This document shows, one piece after another, positions 1 to 16,015 of a stretch of 64,000 nt of DNA (its first letter is position 1; each line of letters opens with the position of its first letter). The notes beneath the pieces are model-generated. The model made no database searches. It was given only the letters and a program-made list of their open reading frames with translations, and was not told the origin of the DNA. The DNA lies in assembly GCA_023374045.1 (NCBI GenBank), contig CM041776.1:283835999-283899998 (forward strand). The letters are read 5' to 3'. The DNA comes from Limonium bicolor. Lineage: Eukaryota > Streptophyta > Magnoliopsida > Caryophyllales > Plumbaginaceae. Made by a program: the position numbers and the translations under genes.

Positions 1-2807
<2,807 letters not shown>

Positions 2808-2820
2808 CACTACTAGAAAA

Positions 2821-3205
2821 AAGCAAATTACCTACGGACAATTCCGTAGGTAATCCGTAGGTAATCAGAATTACCGACGGATTACCGATAAAATTTCACT
2901 CAAAACATCCGTCGGTATTTAATTGGTCGGTAATTAGATTACCGACGGAAAAATGAGTCCGTCGGTAAATTACCTACGGATTACCTACGAAATTGTCAGC
3001 CGTAATTACCGACGAATTACCTACGGAACGGTCCGAAGGTAAATTACCTACGGAAAATCCGTCGGCAACCCGACACCACAGCAGCGTTACCCACACATTC
3101 ACATTTCCGTGGGTAATCCGTAGGTAATACTTTACCTACGGATTACCAATGGAAACTTACCCGAAATAATTTATGTAATATTTCGTAGGTAATCCGTAGG
3201 TAATT
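2821..3205. repeat. Left subterminal repeat array of CACTA-1
   Basis: Many copies of a 10-12 bp motif in both orientations (TTACCTACGGA, TCCGTAGGTAA, TTACCGACGGA, TCCGTCGGTAA) fill this stretch. CACTA transposases of the TNPA class bind such subterminal motifs, so these are likely binding sites. The same motifs recur at 11400-12050. Confidence 0.85.
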
Positions 3206-6200
3206 TAAATTTAAATTTGATTTTTATTTCATATATATCAGATCATATTTAATAGTATTATCATTTATTTTCCATTTTTGGGAATTTAAATTATTGCACT
3301 ATATAGTTTTAAATATTTAATAAACATGAAACTATATTATGAAAAATAACATCTAAAATATTAAATTTCACAAAATTATAAGATTTAGAGTATATCAAAT
3401 TTATATTATAAATCTGACAACTAATATTCTACATCATATATATAAAACAGGAAAAACATACTTAAGTCATTACTTCCCAACTATAAATAACATTTACACA
3501 TCACCAAGTAGAATTCAACAAGCAAAACTACTAGTTTGAACTCTCAGAGTTGCTACTACTTGATTATATGGACTTTTATGACATTATTAGATCGGGAAGC
3601 ATCTCATGCTTGACGATTTCTTAGCTCCAGTTGAGCAACAAACCTAACACCCCCAGCTCCTGATCCCAATGATATTATTCTGTCATCAATCAAACCAGAT
3701 CAACAGTTGAAACAGGTGAAACCGCAGGTTCCAACTGCACATTCTTCAAATCAGTATCATAGATATCAACATGCTCCAAGCAGGTCTTCAACAGTAGAAT
3801 GCATCCTCTATCCCCATACTGAGCAAACTGCAAAGATGCAAGCTCAGGTATATGAAAAAGAAACTTTACTCATTCAATTTTAATTTCTAACATAACAATA
3901 TGGAAGTTTCAGCATATAACAAAAAGGATCTTAAATCAGGCAAATTCTTTATGTATACACTTCCAAAATAAAACCAATAAAACACTAGGTAGAGAAGTGT
4001 ACAATAGTAGCCCAACACTTGGGAGTTAAGACAGTGGCAAAAATTACTCAAGCATGAAAACTCGAACTGTTCCAAAAATTGAAAAATCAGATTACATGCT
4101 CCAAAGCAACATTTAAGTAATACCACAAAATATGGACTGAGAAGTGAAATAGAGCTACTTCAGTCAGCAACCATTTCCTAAGGCAATGTAATTACATCAC
4201 TCACCACTTGCACTGAGAGATAGCACTGAAAGAAGAAAATGACAGAGCAGCTTACAGTATGATCATTTACATTGATTTGTTTACTTCTTTAATGCAATCT
4301 TATTTCACCCATACCACTACGCATAAGAGAACCCCGTAGCTCAAGTCGAGGGAGTGAGAAATAAGAACCCCCTAGCTAAGCCAAGATAGCAAGTATTATT
4401 CATTTGATGACACTAAAACTAAACTATAACGGACAACACCGCAACTGAAGATTATATAATCCTGCAGATCAACTACAAGCATCATATTTAACTTATATTT
4501 GGTATAGAACATTTAAATTTAGCAAAGGGCACATGCACCAAGAATCAAATCAACATAGGTAGTTGATTTACAGTATCTTTATATGAAACTGAATGTTGGG
4601 TTGTGTGCAACGCAGAAGTAGAAATGCAAAACAGTATCACACCAGAAGCATTTTACCATGAACTATAAAAACATAAAAATATCACTAGACAGGCTTCTTG
4701 GACCAATGAGATTTGGACCAATAACTATAGTTGAACATTTGCCGTAGCCATACAGCTATGGATTTTGAGGACAAAATTTGGTATGGCAGTACCGACTACC
4801 GAGACAATGAACTTAAACACCACAACAGCTTGTTTCGAATTGGAGACTTCCTGATACAGACAATAAAGTGAAATTATTCTAGCTAGTTTAAGAACAAAGT
4901 GTATGACTTGTTTATTAATGATTGCTAATTGTCCTATTTAGCTCCTAGCTTTATCCATGTAACTAACTAAGTAACACCAATGTTTCTGGATGGCAATATC
5001 AAATTTTATATTCAGATTTGTATAGATATATATCCACTACACTAGCTAGGAGAGGAAGAAAGAAGAAGATGAAGAAAAATGCAGTTCATGGATCAAACAT
5101 CTGAATTTTATTATTAATACAATCAAAAGAAATATTACTCACAAGTATGATTCATTTTTTGCCATAGAAAAATTCTACGGCGTCATGGCAGGAATAAGTA
5201 TTAAGGTTTTTAGCAATTTCATCAACTTATCAATTACTTAATTGTTCGCCAGTTAGCTTGCAAAATTACCGTGACTAAACTGAAGAGAAGAAGACAAGTT
5301 AGAGTATATTACCGTGACTGAACTGAAGTGTTATCAGCCCTGTCTTCAATCTAATGTGCGGGCAGCAGTGAGTCCTGCACAGCACAAACACAAGAAGAGG
5401 ATTAAGACAGCGTATGAGTATAAATCTGGTAAGAAATATGCCTCAGTTTGAGTATTAATTAAAAGATTATCTCACAACTCATGTATTCTTCTATATTTTT
5501 TTTATGAAGCAGCCTCTGTTATTCAATTGTTTTACTGAAACCATCAGATAAACAGGGGCACAGGGATCGAATCCAAATAACACAACCATCTGCATGAACC
5601 ATTCAAACAAACAACCCATGCTTCTACTAACGGTTTACAAAAATCAATGAAAATAAGTGGGTGTTGCAGCACAAGATACAAATAGCACATGACATTGAAA
5701 TGAGCCAAAAAATGTCCAGAAAATGAGTAAGATGGGACTAGCAGCGTCGACGGAAGGTTATTCCTTCCCATATATAAAAAAACGAAATATCTGTATCTCT
5801 TCCAAAGGCACTTACTTGGCCGATCTTTGCCAAAACCATGGCAGTAACCATACATCCAGAAAAATAATTATTTGTTGTCTTTGCTTCATTCATGCAATAA
5901 CTTTCATGACGACTGAACACACCTAATTGACAACGTCAAGGACCAGTTTACGAGATTTCAAAGTTGACCACCTCATAAGTGCAAAAGAACCAACGCAATG
6001 AACACAAAAATAAGTGCAAACGAAACCGAGGCAATGAACACAAAAATACAGACAAATAGCACATATTAGTTCACAATAGTAGATGATCGAACACAATAAA
6101 ATCAAAGGAAACTGAAACTGCTAATATACAATGAACTTAAACACCACATAGTGATTTCATGATGGTCACGAGCTTGTTTCGAATTGGGGTTAAGATAAAA

Positions 6201-6333
6201 AAAACCATGAACCCTAATTATCCAACTACTGACAAAAACAGAACCTAATTAACATATGAGGTCTTATCGAAAAATTAAATTTCGTCTAATTTGTAGTTCG
6301 ATTTCAAAACCCCTCCGATTCCTACCCCTCTTC
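3206..6333. other. CACTA-1 interior, no recognised complete gene
   Basis: AT-rich interior of the CACTA element. The only coding-like stretch is the candidate exon at 3645-3848. Short frames elsewhere (for example 3887-4126 and 5544-5926) show no recognisable domain. Around 5247-5330 the phrase 'gcaaaattaccgtgac' plus 'gaagagaagaagac' matches repeats inside the other two CACTA-type elements (45280 and 49650), supporting a family link. No transposase motif was found by eye. Confidence 0.6.
3645..3848 (+). pseudogene. Possible captured host exon fragment in CACTA-1
   Basis: An open plus-strand frame starting near ATNLTPPAPDPNDIIL and rich in Gln, Ser and His ends with KMQAQ at a good splice donor (CAG followed by GTATATG at 3849). 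The composition is unlike the AT-rich surroundings, as expected if a CACTA element had captured a host exon. I do not recognise the protein, and no second exon was identified. It may be chance. Confidence 0.3.
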
Positions 6334-9300
6334 TGAAATACCCCAAACCTTAGTATATTGTTTAAACACCTAAATATGGATATTAAGGCTAAAAGAGTCT
6401 TAGAAACATTAAAACAAATTTAAAAAAAGAAAACAAAAATGTGCTTTAAGGTCAATAAAGGCCAAAATGTGCTCTAAGTTGGGATAAGCTTGGTAAGACC
6501 TAATGAAACTACCAAGACCTTATTTATATACTAATGAATATATTAAACCAATTAGCAAAGAAAACAAGCTTGAAAACAAGTTAAAACACAAAATGTGCTT
6601 AAGGAGTCTTAAAGCACATTTTTGAAAAATTGTTTGTAAAGAGTTTTGAATGGCTAAATGTCCATCATTACTCTTTAATTAACGTTACTATATAGTATCA
6701 CATTTGGAAGTCTATATCAATGGGAAATCAAAATTTTCACTTCTATGTGCCTTGTTTTTATGAATAGTGATTTAATAAGCTTTGTAACATATGTTGTATA
6801 GTAATTAAATTGACAAATAAAGACTATATTACCCCTAAGTACTATTGGGGGCCGGTTTTTTAAGTGTGGTGACTCACCACTCTCTTGAAATGTTAAGAAA
6901 ATGAAGAAGACTACTTAAGTTACTTTTACTTTATAAGCATAAATATCTTCTAAAAAAGCAAAAAACAACTCACTTATCTCATTCTCTCATTTCTTTCCTT
7001 CATTTCCCACGGTTCCAAGTCTTCTTCAACCTCTCTTCTTCTCTTCATTCACGATTTGCAATAGTAAATGCACAAACTCCATCTTTGACCACTTGTAATT
7101 CCTAGCTCACTTAACCAAATCAAAAACAAACACCACCATTCTCTTCCTCTCATCAAGCTCTTCATTCCTATCTTCTCAAAATTTCAAGAGCCCCATTTCG
7201 GTGCCATGGAGTTCTACCATTGAAGGAGCTTGAGCTCATATTTCTACATATTATTACTCTCCTTTGCTTCTAGGTAAGGAATCTCAAAGAAAAATCATGT
7301 TTCCTCCATGTTTTTACCTTGACCGAAAATGCCCATTAATGGTGCTCTTTGTGTGACTTTGTTCTAGCTTCATTCCAACCCTTCAAGGACTAGGTGGAGT
7401 CCTCTCTTGATATATATTCAAACTCTCTTCAAAGACCAAGGTAAAATAACTACATTAATGTTTTTGAAATAATGTAAACCTAGGGTTTACAATGAGATGA
7501 AGCTTAAAGCTTGAATACTCATTATGTTATTTGTATAATGTTTAGTAGTTGACAAGGAATCAAATACCTTACCGGTTTTACAAGGAAACAAGAAAGAAGT
7601 TGGTGTGGGAAAAGAGGTAAATATGCTAACCTAATGTGGTTTAAGGTCTTAGGAGAAATGAGCTTGTATTTCTTATGAAAATGATCTAAGGAGCCAATGA
7701 GAAGTGACTTAGAAGAATGCTCTTAAGAGTTTAGTAATATGTGTTGTTGAGTGTATTTGCAGGTCAAAGGCAATTATATTGTGGAAATTCAGTGTTTATA
7801 ATTTATGCATCTTAAGGGCCTAAGAGCCATGTTATTTAAGGGCCTAAGTGCCATGCAATTTAAATTATGCACTATATTGTGATGTAGTGCTATATGAGTG
7901 AAGTTTGTGTATAAGAGAGTGCTTGATGGATTTTTAGTGTTCTTGGTTGTTTGTTGGTGAAAACAATATGTCTTGGTTTAGTAATGTTCTAGGAGAACCT
8001 ATGTCAAAATTTAGGTAACAAACAAGAAGTCCTAAGGTTTAAAAATAAGTTTGATGAGTTAAGAAATGTTTAGAATGGTTAAGTGCTTTCCTTGGGAAAG
8101 AAACATGCATTAAGGTGTTTTAAGATGTGAGAAGGGATTAGGAAATGTTCTAGAGGATTTTATAATGCAAGGAATGTTTTGGGATACACTAGAGTCATTT
8201 GGACTTGTGCTAGGATTTGGGCAAACTTTGGTGAACAAGGAGAAAGTGTGAACTTGAAAAAGGATTTCAAGAATGACATAAGGAGTTGATGGTAAGAAAT
8301 GATGCTTGGGAGATGATGCTAAAATGAGGAGAAAGCATTTTGGGATAGTAGTTATCATAGGTATGAAAACCATTTGGAAAACTAAGGAGGAAATAACATA
8401 AGTGTTAGGAATTTCGGTATGAAATAAGTAAGTGTTTAAGGTTATAGATAATGAGTTTCATGGATGTTGTATGTGGATATAAGTGTACCAAATGTTGTTA
8501 GGAAACATTAAGAGGCTTTAGGAGAAGTTTGGTGAAGATTTGACAAAGTTTGGGCAAGTTTAGATGGCGTCCGACCCAGGGGTCCGACCCAAGTTTGGGT
8601 CGGACAGCCTCTGTTAGACGTCAGGAAATTGTTCTGGAACGGTCCGACCCAGAGGACTTGGGTCGGACATGGGTCGGACGGTCATGTTTTGAAGGACGGA
8701 AAATGTTCTGGAATGGTCCGACCCAGTCGAGTGAGTCGGACATGGGTCGGACATGGTTGTTCTGTAAGTTGGTAAATGTTCTGTAATGGTCCGACCCAGT
8801 CGAGTGAGTCGGACATGGGTCGGACGTGTATGTATAAAGGGCGATGAAGTCTCTGGAATGGTCCGACCCAGATGGTTGGGTCGGACATGGGTCGGATAAG
8901 CTAAGTTTTTCCAAACCCGAAAATCACTGGAAGGGTCCAACCCAGTTGTGGGTCGGACGGTGGGTCGGACAGACCAAAATCTAAAAAAAAAACAGAAAAG
9001 AATGTGACTTATGTAATTAACCCTAGGGGGTATAATGAGGGTAACCTAGGGTAAGTTAGACATTAAAAACATGTCATACAATCATGTTAAACATTTAGTA
9101 AGTTTGAAGTTAAATAAATTAACCGACGTTATTAACCATGTATAGGAGTGACCTACGGAGGAAATCAATCGAGGCAAGGACCAAGGTATGGTTTTCTTGC
9201 AGTCTGTTGCCTACCGGTTTACACCGGCTTGTGTGTTGTATGTTTTTCTGTGTGTTTATGACGTTATAAGATTTAAACATGTAATGAGTTTACAGTTGTT

Positions 9301-10315
9301 CATATTATTGAGACGTTATGATGTGACTCATTTTCCTAGTGTGTCTAACGTGACCTACCACCTGTTGTGTATTGGTTGTTAAGTTCCACCATGAACTTCT
9401 AACAAGTGTTAAATGGGAAGTGAGGAATCCGGTTGTCCGGTCATGCATGTAAGTTAAGAGTAGATATCTGAATCAGATTCGACTCTTATGTTGTTAAGAT
9501 TGTTCTCCTTAATTTGGCGTTCGATCTCCCGCTAGCTTCCTCCAAAGCTTACCTATTCTGACTTATGATCGGTTTAGTGGGAACATGTGTTTGTGTGGTG
9601 TGTTCGGGTCACTACATCCGAACCATCTGTGACTTAAGTTACTCGTTCGAATAACAGAACGGTAATGAGTGTGTGTAACGAGCTTAACATGAGGGTGAAT
9701 CATTCTCTAGGCTCTTATGTTGTTTAACCTTCTTGGTTTGTTATTGTGGAAAGAAGATCCACTGTGTATGTGATGTTGTGCTATGCACTATTGATGCTAT
9801 GCCACATATTATGTTATGTTATGTTATGTATAAAATGAATGCCATGTTATCATGACAATTAGTTGCGCGTATCCCGGTAGCCGATGGGCTGCGCGTTAAC
9901 CATACCAGCCAAGGGTTGCTGACCCCCTCGGGGGCTCCATATTTTACTGCAGGATGAGGATCGAGGAAGCAGAGTGGCTGTAGGATCTAGGCTGCAGTTG
10001 TATTTTGGTTTATTTTGGATGTTGAGCCCGGGATGCGCCTGTGCTCCCGTGGCATTATATTTTGATTCCGTTGAAATTACTATGGCGGTATATTGACAGT
10101 TTACAGTGAAGGAATGTAAGTAAATACTCGGTATTGTATATGATGTATTTATGGTTTAGTTTATGCTCGGGAGTCTGATCATCAGACCGGTACACTTGTA
10201 TTTATTCTGCCTTGTCAACCACGTGGGTGGTTGACGGCGTTGTAGCACCGAAGTGTTTAGTTATTTATTCCGCTGCGATTTCATTAGTTGTGAAGTTCGA
10301 TGTAGGGGTGTTACA
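6334..10315 (+). mobile_element. Solo LTR of a Tekay-like gypsy element inside CACTA-1
   Basis: The unit starts TGAAATACCCCAAACCTTA and ends GGGGTGTTACA, matching in reverse the ends of the LTRs of the gypsy element at 23849-36875. A perfect 5-bp duplication tcttc flanks it (6329-6333 and 10316-10320). No internal gag-pol lies between, so it is a solo LTR of about 3.98 kb, probably left by LTR-LTR recombination. Near 9850-9950 a GC-rich stretch ('gttgctgacccccTcgggggctcc' type) matches the corresponding stretch at 24210-24290 in the gypsy LTR. It contains the tandem array at 8565-8970. It carries no gene. Confidence 0.9.
8565..8970. repeat. Tandem GGTCCGACCCAG / TCGGACATGGGTCGGAC array in solo LTR
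   Basis: Six or so units of about 80 bp each carry the pair ggtccgaccca and gtcggacatgggtcggac, which are partly inverted copies of one another, so each unit can fold into a hairpin. Overlapping frames on both strands here are a by-product of the repeat. Comparable but different arrays sit at the same place in the other gypsy LTRs (23425-23745, 25350-25805, 34930-35395). Confidence 0.85.
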
Positions 10316-11304
10316 TCTTCACTTTGGTGTACGAACGAGAGATGTAACCAGCAACTGGGAGCTCTTCAATGGATATGCAGCGGGAGAGAAACACAGAGCC
10401 ACGCAACTTCTTGTAGTCTTTCTAATAGTAGTTTTTTTGTCGATTGCAATTATTTTTCCTCGGGATTATATATAATGTAATTAAATCAAAGTATATTTTC
10501 CTTTATAATAATTAATCAGAGGTGAAAAAAGACAGATATGGAGTTGGAGGATGCGGTGGATTACTCATCACAACCAGAAGATGCTAAACCTTCTATGGTT
10601 TTATTTGCAATTTTTTTTCTGATTAGCAAATATAAATTAGGATTAATCTGCTTATAAATTTCCTAATCCTATCTCTAGAATTGCTCCACCAGATTAAGCA
10701 AACAACAATATTTACACGCACAATTAGCCTCCACACACCAGATTAATCCTTTCTCTAGAATTGCTCCACCAGATTTTATAATCAACCACATATAATAAAA
10801 ATCCTTGCTTGTAAAGCAGATAAACCAAGCAGTACATTGATGTCAAACTAAGGAAGCAACTCCACATTATAACCAATAACGCAGCCGATTTCACCACAAC
10901 CAGTGACTGAAACCCCGTCTTGATACAGTAAACCACGAGATTCAACAACACATGTGCGAGTGACCAGATTCAACAACACAGTCGATATTCAAACTAAGGA
11001 AGCGTACCTGATTGAAGACGGGCGCGCTTATGATTGGGGTCCAACTTCAGCAACGACGAGATTCAGAAACAAACTCGAGTAGAAAGAGGGAGAACCGGGC
11101 AGTTGAATCGCGATAGAGAACCGGGCAGGTGCGAATGGAGTCCAGAAAGAGGGAGAACCGGGCAGCTGATAGAGAAACCAAACTCGAGCGAGGAGAGCTG
11201 TGGGAAACGACTAAGGAAGAAGATGGCTCCGCAAGCGTTTAGGGTTTTTTTCTAAAGACACAAAACTCAAGAAACAACTCAGGAAGCAGAAAGGAGAAAA
11301 ATAC
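10316..11304. other. CACTA-1 right interior, no recognised gene
   Basis: Sequence between the solo LTR and the right subterminal array. It contains a short imperfect tandem repeat around 11085-11170 (three copies of 'gagaaccgggcag'). Frames of 60-90 codons here (for example 10212-10475 and 11034-11255) have no recognisable motif. Confidence 0.5.
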
Positions 11305-12048
11305 TACCAAATATTGCCGACGTTATCATAAACGACAGCGCTGTTCATGAGACTTGCTTTATTCTCTAGTAAATACGACGGATAAAATCGAAGATAAAAC
11401 ACCATCGTAACACATTACCGACAGATAAAAACCGTCGGTATTAATCAGAAAAAAAATACTCCATATAAATAAGACGACGTCGTTTCCGGTAACATGTTAC
11501 CTACGGAATAAGTCCATCGGCATTTGTCCGAGAAAAAATACCGCATGCAAGGAACGGCTTCGTTGTTACAAGTAATCTCGCTTTATAAAAGAGTCATTAC
11601 CTACAGAATGTTTCCGTAGGTAATTACCGACGGAACTAATCCGTAGGTAATCTTTGTGTAGAAGAAAACGTTGCATTCCAGTTTTAACGCTCGCCTACCA
11701 CTACGAAGCAATTACCGACGAAATTGAGTCCGTAGGTAATTTTTCAAGCAGAATTTACCGACGGAAGATTCTGTCGCTAACCTTTCTTCAAAATCCCGCC
11801 TATTTACCTACGGAAAAGATCCGTAGGTAATTTGATGGCATTATACGCGCCACTACCAGCCAGTCCTCCCACACTTTTCCCTTCAAATTTGCGTACGGAA
11901 TATTCTGTCGGTAATGTTTTTGTTGGAATTCCATCGGTATTCCGTAGGTAACAACTTAACCAAGGGCTGGTACTATAAACCGTAGGTATTCCGTCGGGAA
12001 TTACCTACGGAATATTTTCCATAGGTAATTTCCGTAGGTAAACTACTG
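11305..12048. repeat. Right subterminal repeat array of CACTA-1
   Basis: Many scattered units such as ttacctacggaa, tccgtaggtaa and ttaccgacgg, in both orientations, mirror the left array at 2821-3205. The density rises toward the right TIR, as is typical of CACTA elements. Confidence 0.85.
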
Positions 12049-12061
12049 TTTTCTAGTAGTG

Positions 12062-12478
12062 ATATCAGGATATTATATCCTGTTTGGTGGATCTCCCCTC
12101 AGCTAGAAATCAAAGAAGCAGACATCAGTTTCCCTTTCTTCAGCAGAGGCCGAATACCGGGCCATGAGGCAAATAACAAGTGAACTAAGCTGGATAACGA
12201 GACTCCTCAGTGAACTGGAAGTCAGAGACATTGCTCTAGTCCCATTGAAGTGCGACAACCTCTCTGCAATCCACATTGCAAAGAATCCGGTTGCGCATGA
12301 AAGAACAAAGCATATCGAGTTGGACTGCCACTATGTGCGTGAACAGCTCCAAGCAGGATTGATCCAGGTTCAGTACGTTCCAACCTCACGACAGTTAGCA
12401 GACATATTCACCAAAACTTTGACGGGCAAAGCTTATAGATTGACACTGCCAAAACTGGGAATGCATTCTGCAGAGTAG
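12062..12478 (+). pseudogene. copia-1 RNase H C-terminal part
   Basis: After the CACTA element the copia frame continues with GYYILFGGSPLS. It runs through the RNase H motifs SSAEAEYRAM, LKCDNLSAIHIAKNP and ERTKHIELDCHYVRE to ADIFTKTLTG and the stop at 12476-12478. The conserved acidic residues of copia RNase H (E in AEAEY, D in CDN) are present. One in-frame stop occurs early (a TAG at 12102-12104 in 'cagctagaaatc'). A G-rich polypurine tract and the 3' LTR follow directly. Confidence 0.9.
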
Positions 12479-12517
12479 CAAGACTTCAATTTTCTCAGCT
12501 TCCAGCCTTGAGGGGGG

Positions 12518-12776
12518 TATTAGGAATATAGATATTCTATATGGATATACTATAGGTATATGTATAGTACTATATATCTGTATATAGTACCCGATATATT
12601 TCTTCTGCATATTTCCTATTCTATCCCTCTTCTATGTTCTGTCTACTTATATACCGATGTCGCTATTCTCTGTAACTAGTTTTTTCCTCTTTTGTAATAC
12701 AGTAGAGAACATCTTCTCTCTTGCAATAATATCATCGTTTCTTCTTCTTCCTTGATCTGCTACTACAAGTTTGACA
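12518..12776 (+). repeat. copia-1 3' LTR, preceded by polypurine tract
   Basis: The tract AGGGGGG (12511-12517) directly precedes TATTAGGAATATAG, and the LTR ends ...CAAGTTTGACA. The layout and ends match copia-2 (TATTAGGATATG ... AACCTGACA). Both start with TATTAG where a TG would be usual, so this seems to be a family trait. The matching 5' LTR is outside the window, so no duplication can be tested. Confidence 0.75.
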
Positions 12777-13455
12777 GAAACACCGACATCAACAAAGAAA
12801 ATTAAGAAATGGTCTCGCTTAGGGTACTAATTTGCACAAAAAATATAGCATGCACGTTCTCCCTCGTATCCTGAAACCGAGTATCGTTGGAAATTAAAAT
12901 AGGTGATTTAGAGGCAATATCCACACAGCATGAATAAGACCTTATGCTATGACTATGAGCTACTTTAGTATTGCATTGCGTACATTATTATAACTTATGG
13001 TGTTTGTGAATCTGAATTGTGATGACAGACAGGGTGGCTGCTATTGTTTATCAATATAGTTTTGCGTTATTACTACTCCATCTTTTAGAATTGCAATTTG
13101 TTGCTGTATGAAGAAATAGAAGAAATCACTGTTGGTGGCAGCATTACATGTTAATGTTGTTACCTTGACTTGTTTACCTACCGCTCATGACAATATTTTT
13201 TTTAAAGAAAGAAACAGCTAAATTTGTTGGACTTTTGAAGCCAGCCTCATGAACATGAACCTCACGGCATCAAAATCCTACGGACTTTTGGATGGAATTC
13301 TTGAGGTACTGGCGTTTGGATGAGCGTCTCCATCCAAAATCAGTAGAGAATTTTGTCAAGCTGCATTCTCAATGTGCGTTTAAGTTTCTTTTGAACTTTG
13401 TGTTTCTATTTTGGTGACGTCATTGATTTCCATCCATTTACTATACAGCTGTTAA
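12777..13455. other. Intergenic, nothing recognised
   Basis: AT-rich intergenic DNA. No long frame, tRNA or recognisable repeat was seen apart from the Harbinger-like target site at its right end. Confidence 0.5.
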
Positions 13456-14699
13456 GGGGGCGTTCACTTTGAGGTAATCAACAAAGGGAAACGGAATCAT
13501 TCCCTTTGTGGTTGTTTGTTTTGTATTTTTAATGATTCTGTTTCCCCCACTTCAGGTTTCAAAAACCCCCAATTCCCTTTTGATGATTCCCCCCAATATG
13601 CCAGGGAAAGGTATTCCCTTTCCTCCCTCTTACCCCTATCATCATCTTTAGCATAATAAATATTAATATATATATATAATTTATATAAATACTAATATAT
13701 GATACATAACTTTTATAAATATTAATATACAATATTTTTATCTAATAGAAATACAAATATTTATTTATACTTTATATAAATATAAATATAGATATCAATG
13801 AATATATATTATATATATATTATATAAATGTTTAATATATCATTTTATAATTTTAATAATTATACTATATATAATGGTAATATATATTAATTTATTTTGA
13901 AAATGAACAAATAATATATATATATATATATATATAACATAATTTAATTACAATAAAATTCTGAAATAATATATATATATTATTTAAATAAATATTAATA
14001 TATATAATCATTTATACATATTAGTTATAATTTAAATAAATATGAACAAATATTATATATAATATATATTAATATTAATAAATATTACTTATACTTTAAA
14101 TGATATAAAAATAATATATATATATATATTCTTTATAAATTTAAATAAATATTAATATATATATTATATAATATATAAAAATATTTATATATATTATTTA
14201 CAATTTTATTAAATATTGTTAAATAATATTATTTAAAATTTAAATACTATAAAACTAAAAAGTAATAATAATATATAGTATATATAATTTATATAAATAT
14301 TTATTTATATTGTTTACAGTTTAAATAAATATTATATAATATATATATTAATAAATATTTTTTTATAACTTAAATACTATAAATAAAAAGTTATATATCG
14401 ATAATTTTTAAAAAACTTCTCTATAAGCTATATATATTATTGTCATTTATAATTTAAATATTTATATATGCTACTATATAATTTATATAATATTATTATA
14501 TGTTGCATATTTGATAAATATTAATATATTATTCATAGTGTAAATCTGTTTGAACCAAACAACAAAGACATCATGAGAATTCTATTATGTTTCCATGTAG
14601 AATCAAACAGACTTCTTGATTCGGGGGAATCCCTTTCCTTTCCTTTCCATTCCCTTTCCTGATTCCATTCCGTTTCCTCGCCTCGAAGTGAACGCACCC
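13456..14699. mobile_element. Harbinger/Tourist-like non-autonomous element
   Basis: Inverted ends GGGGGCGTTCACTTTGAGG (left) and CCTCGAAGTGAACGCACCC (right) are flanked by TAA on both sides (13453-13455 and 14700-14702), the 3-bp target typical of PIF/Harbinger elements. Similarity between the ends extends about 50 bp inward (GGGAAACGGAATCATTCCC and related). The roughly 1 kb interior is almost pure A/T and codes for nothing, so this is a deletion derivative mobilised in trans. Confidence 0.8.
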
Positions 14700-14702
14700 T
14701 AA

Positions 14703-16015
14703 CTTCCTTAGTTATATTAGTTAGTTTTATGTAAAATGAAAATTCATTTAGTTTTTTTTTAAATATATCATATATTAATTAATAAAAAATAATTAATATT
14801 TATTAATTACGGTTATTTAGTTAAAGTAATACATCTTAATTATAGCGTACCAATCGAATTCTTAGTTGAAAACATTTCTGACCGAACTGCCGACAACTTC
14901 ATAACTCACATATAAATACATACTTGAACTAAATAAAACTCATATTTTACTAAATACAACTAAAATAACAAATTTTCAATTCCCAACCACAGTTCCCCAA
15001 ACACCAAGAGGGAATCAAACAGTTGAGAAACTCGTTAAATCAGCATCAGGCAGCTCCTGACTTACTTAACTGTAGCTTTCAACAACTATCCCAAACAAAC
15101 TCAATACATCTGTGGTAGACAACATCTTAATTTTCACATTGTGTTCGAAAGATCTAAGAAATACTTTTCTAGATTCAAGTTGTAAGAGTTGTTTTGTTAC
15201 ACTTGTCATTGTTTGTTATGTGGTATTTGAGAGTTTCTTCTTTTGTGTTATATCCGTTGTGAGTTTTTAATGTGTTGATATACTTTTTGTATATGCTCCA
15301 ACCAACTCGCCCCAATCTTGGGTGTTCCCCTTCGAGAATTTTCTAACGTAATTAGATTCACTCTTGACACATAACTTCTTAATAGGAAGTATCACAGCCA
15401 TTAGTCTTATCTGGAATATCTAAATCGATCTCCGGTGTGACTTGAGAGGAATAGGGTCGAAAAGCATTGATCGTCATCAACTTCTGTCTCTCCAATGATG
15501 TTTTACAATAGGTTGTGCAAGGAAACTATTACGGCGCATTATGACTCAAACTGGAGTCTCTTAATATGACAAGAATTTTCATAATAAATCGTCTTTTCTT
15601 GAAGAGTACATTCGTGGAATCTTGACCTTCAAGGAGGCAGACCTATTAAGTCTCATCTTGTTATGCTATTGTTTTGGATCTTCAAAGCACATAGTAAGGT
15701 ATCTCAAAGTCAAAGCTGCTACTGGTTACCCCATTGAATTGAGAAATTTCACATGCACCAGTTCGGCAGGACCCAGAAAACAAATATGTTCACCACACAT
15801 GGAAGAGACCAAAAAGGAAACAAAAGAAAAGCCCTACAAATTTCTTATCAAATTGATTAATTGCAAGGATCAATATACAACTAACATAAGGAAAAACTTC
15901 AAGGCGTTATGTATCCACAGAATTGAACAATTTGTCCATCCTCCAACCAAGCCCGCAAAGAAATCCTCCCAGCCCAGTCATTAAAAAGAGAGTGGTAGCT
16001 CCTGTCTTAAGGACG
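14703..16015. other. Intergenic / RhoGAP downstream region
   Basis: AT-rich sequence downstream of the RhoGAP gene, including its likely 3' UTR. A 120-codon plus-strand frame (15622-15984) has no recognisable domain and partly faces the RhoGAP 3' end. I do not call it a gene. Confidence 0.45.

Larger units (their letters stand above)
2808..12061. mobile_element. CACTA-type DNA transposon 1, non-autonomous, inserted in copia-1 RNase H
   Basis: Terminal inverted repeats CACTACTAGAAAA (2808-2820) and TTTTCTAGTAGTG (12049-12061) bound the element. Flanks read ..tcaatat and atatcagg.., so a short duplication (atat, or 3 bp within it) is consistent with CACTA insertion. Removing the element plus one atat joins the copia frame exactly (PRESIS followed by GYYILF). 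Subterminal arrays of TTACCTACGG / TTACCGACGG units lie at both ends. No long transposase frame is present, so it would need TNPD/TNPA-like proteins in trans. About 4 kb of its length is a later solo LTR. Confidence 0.88.

Noticed and set aside
2821..3205. Possible plant telomere-like or satellite array
   Set aside because: The motif is not TTTAGGG, and it recurs at the right end of the same element, so it is a CACTA subterminal array.
8550..8940. Overlapping open frames of 68-108 codons on both strands
   Set aside because: They come from the tandem palindromic LTR array; repeated GTCCGAC-type units leave all frames open by composition.
15622..15984. 120-codon plus-strand frame downstream of RhoGAP
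   Set aside because: No recognisable motif, weak start context, partly antisense to the RhoGAP 3' region.
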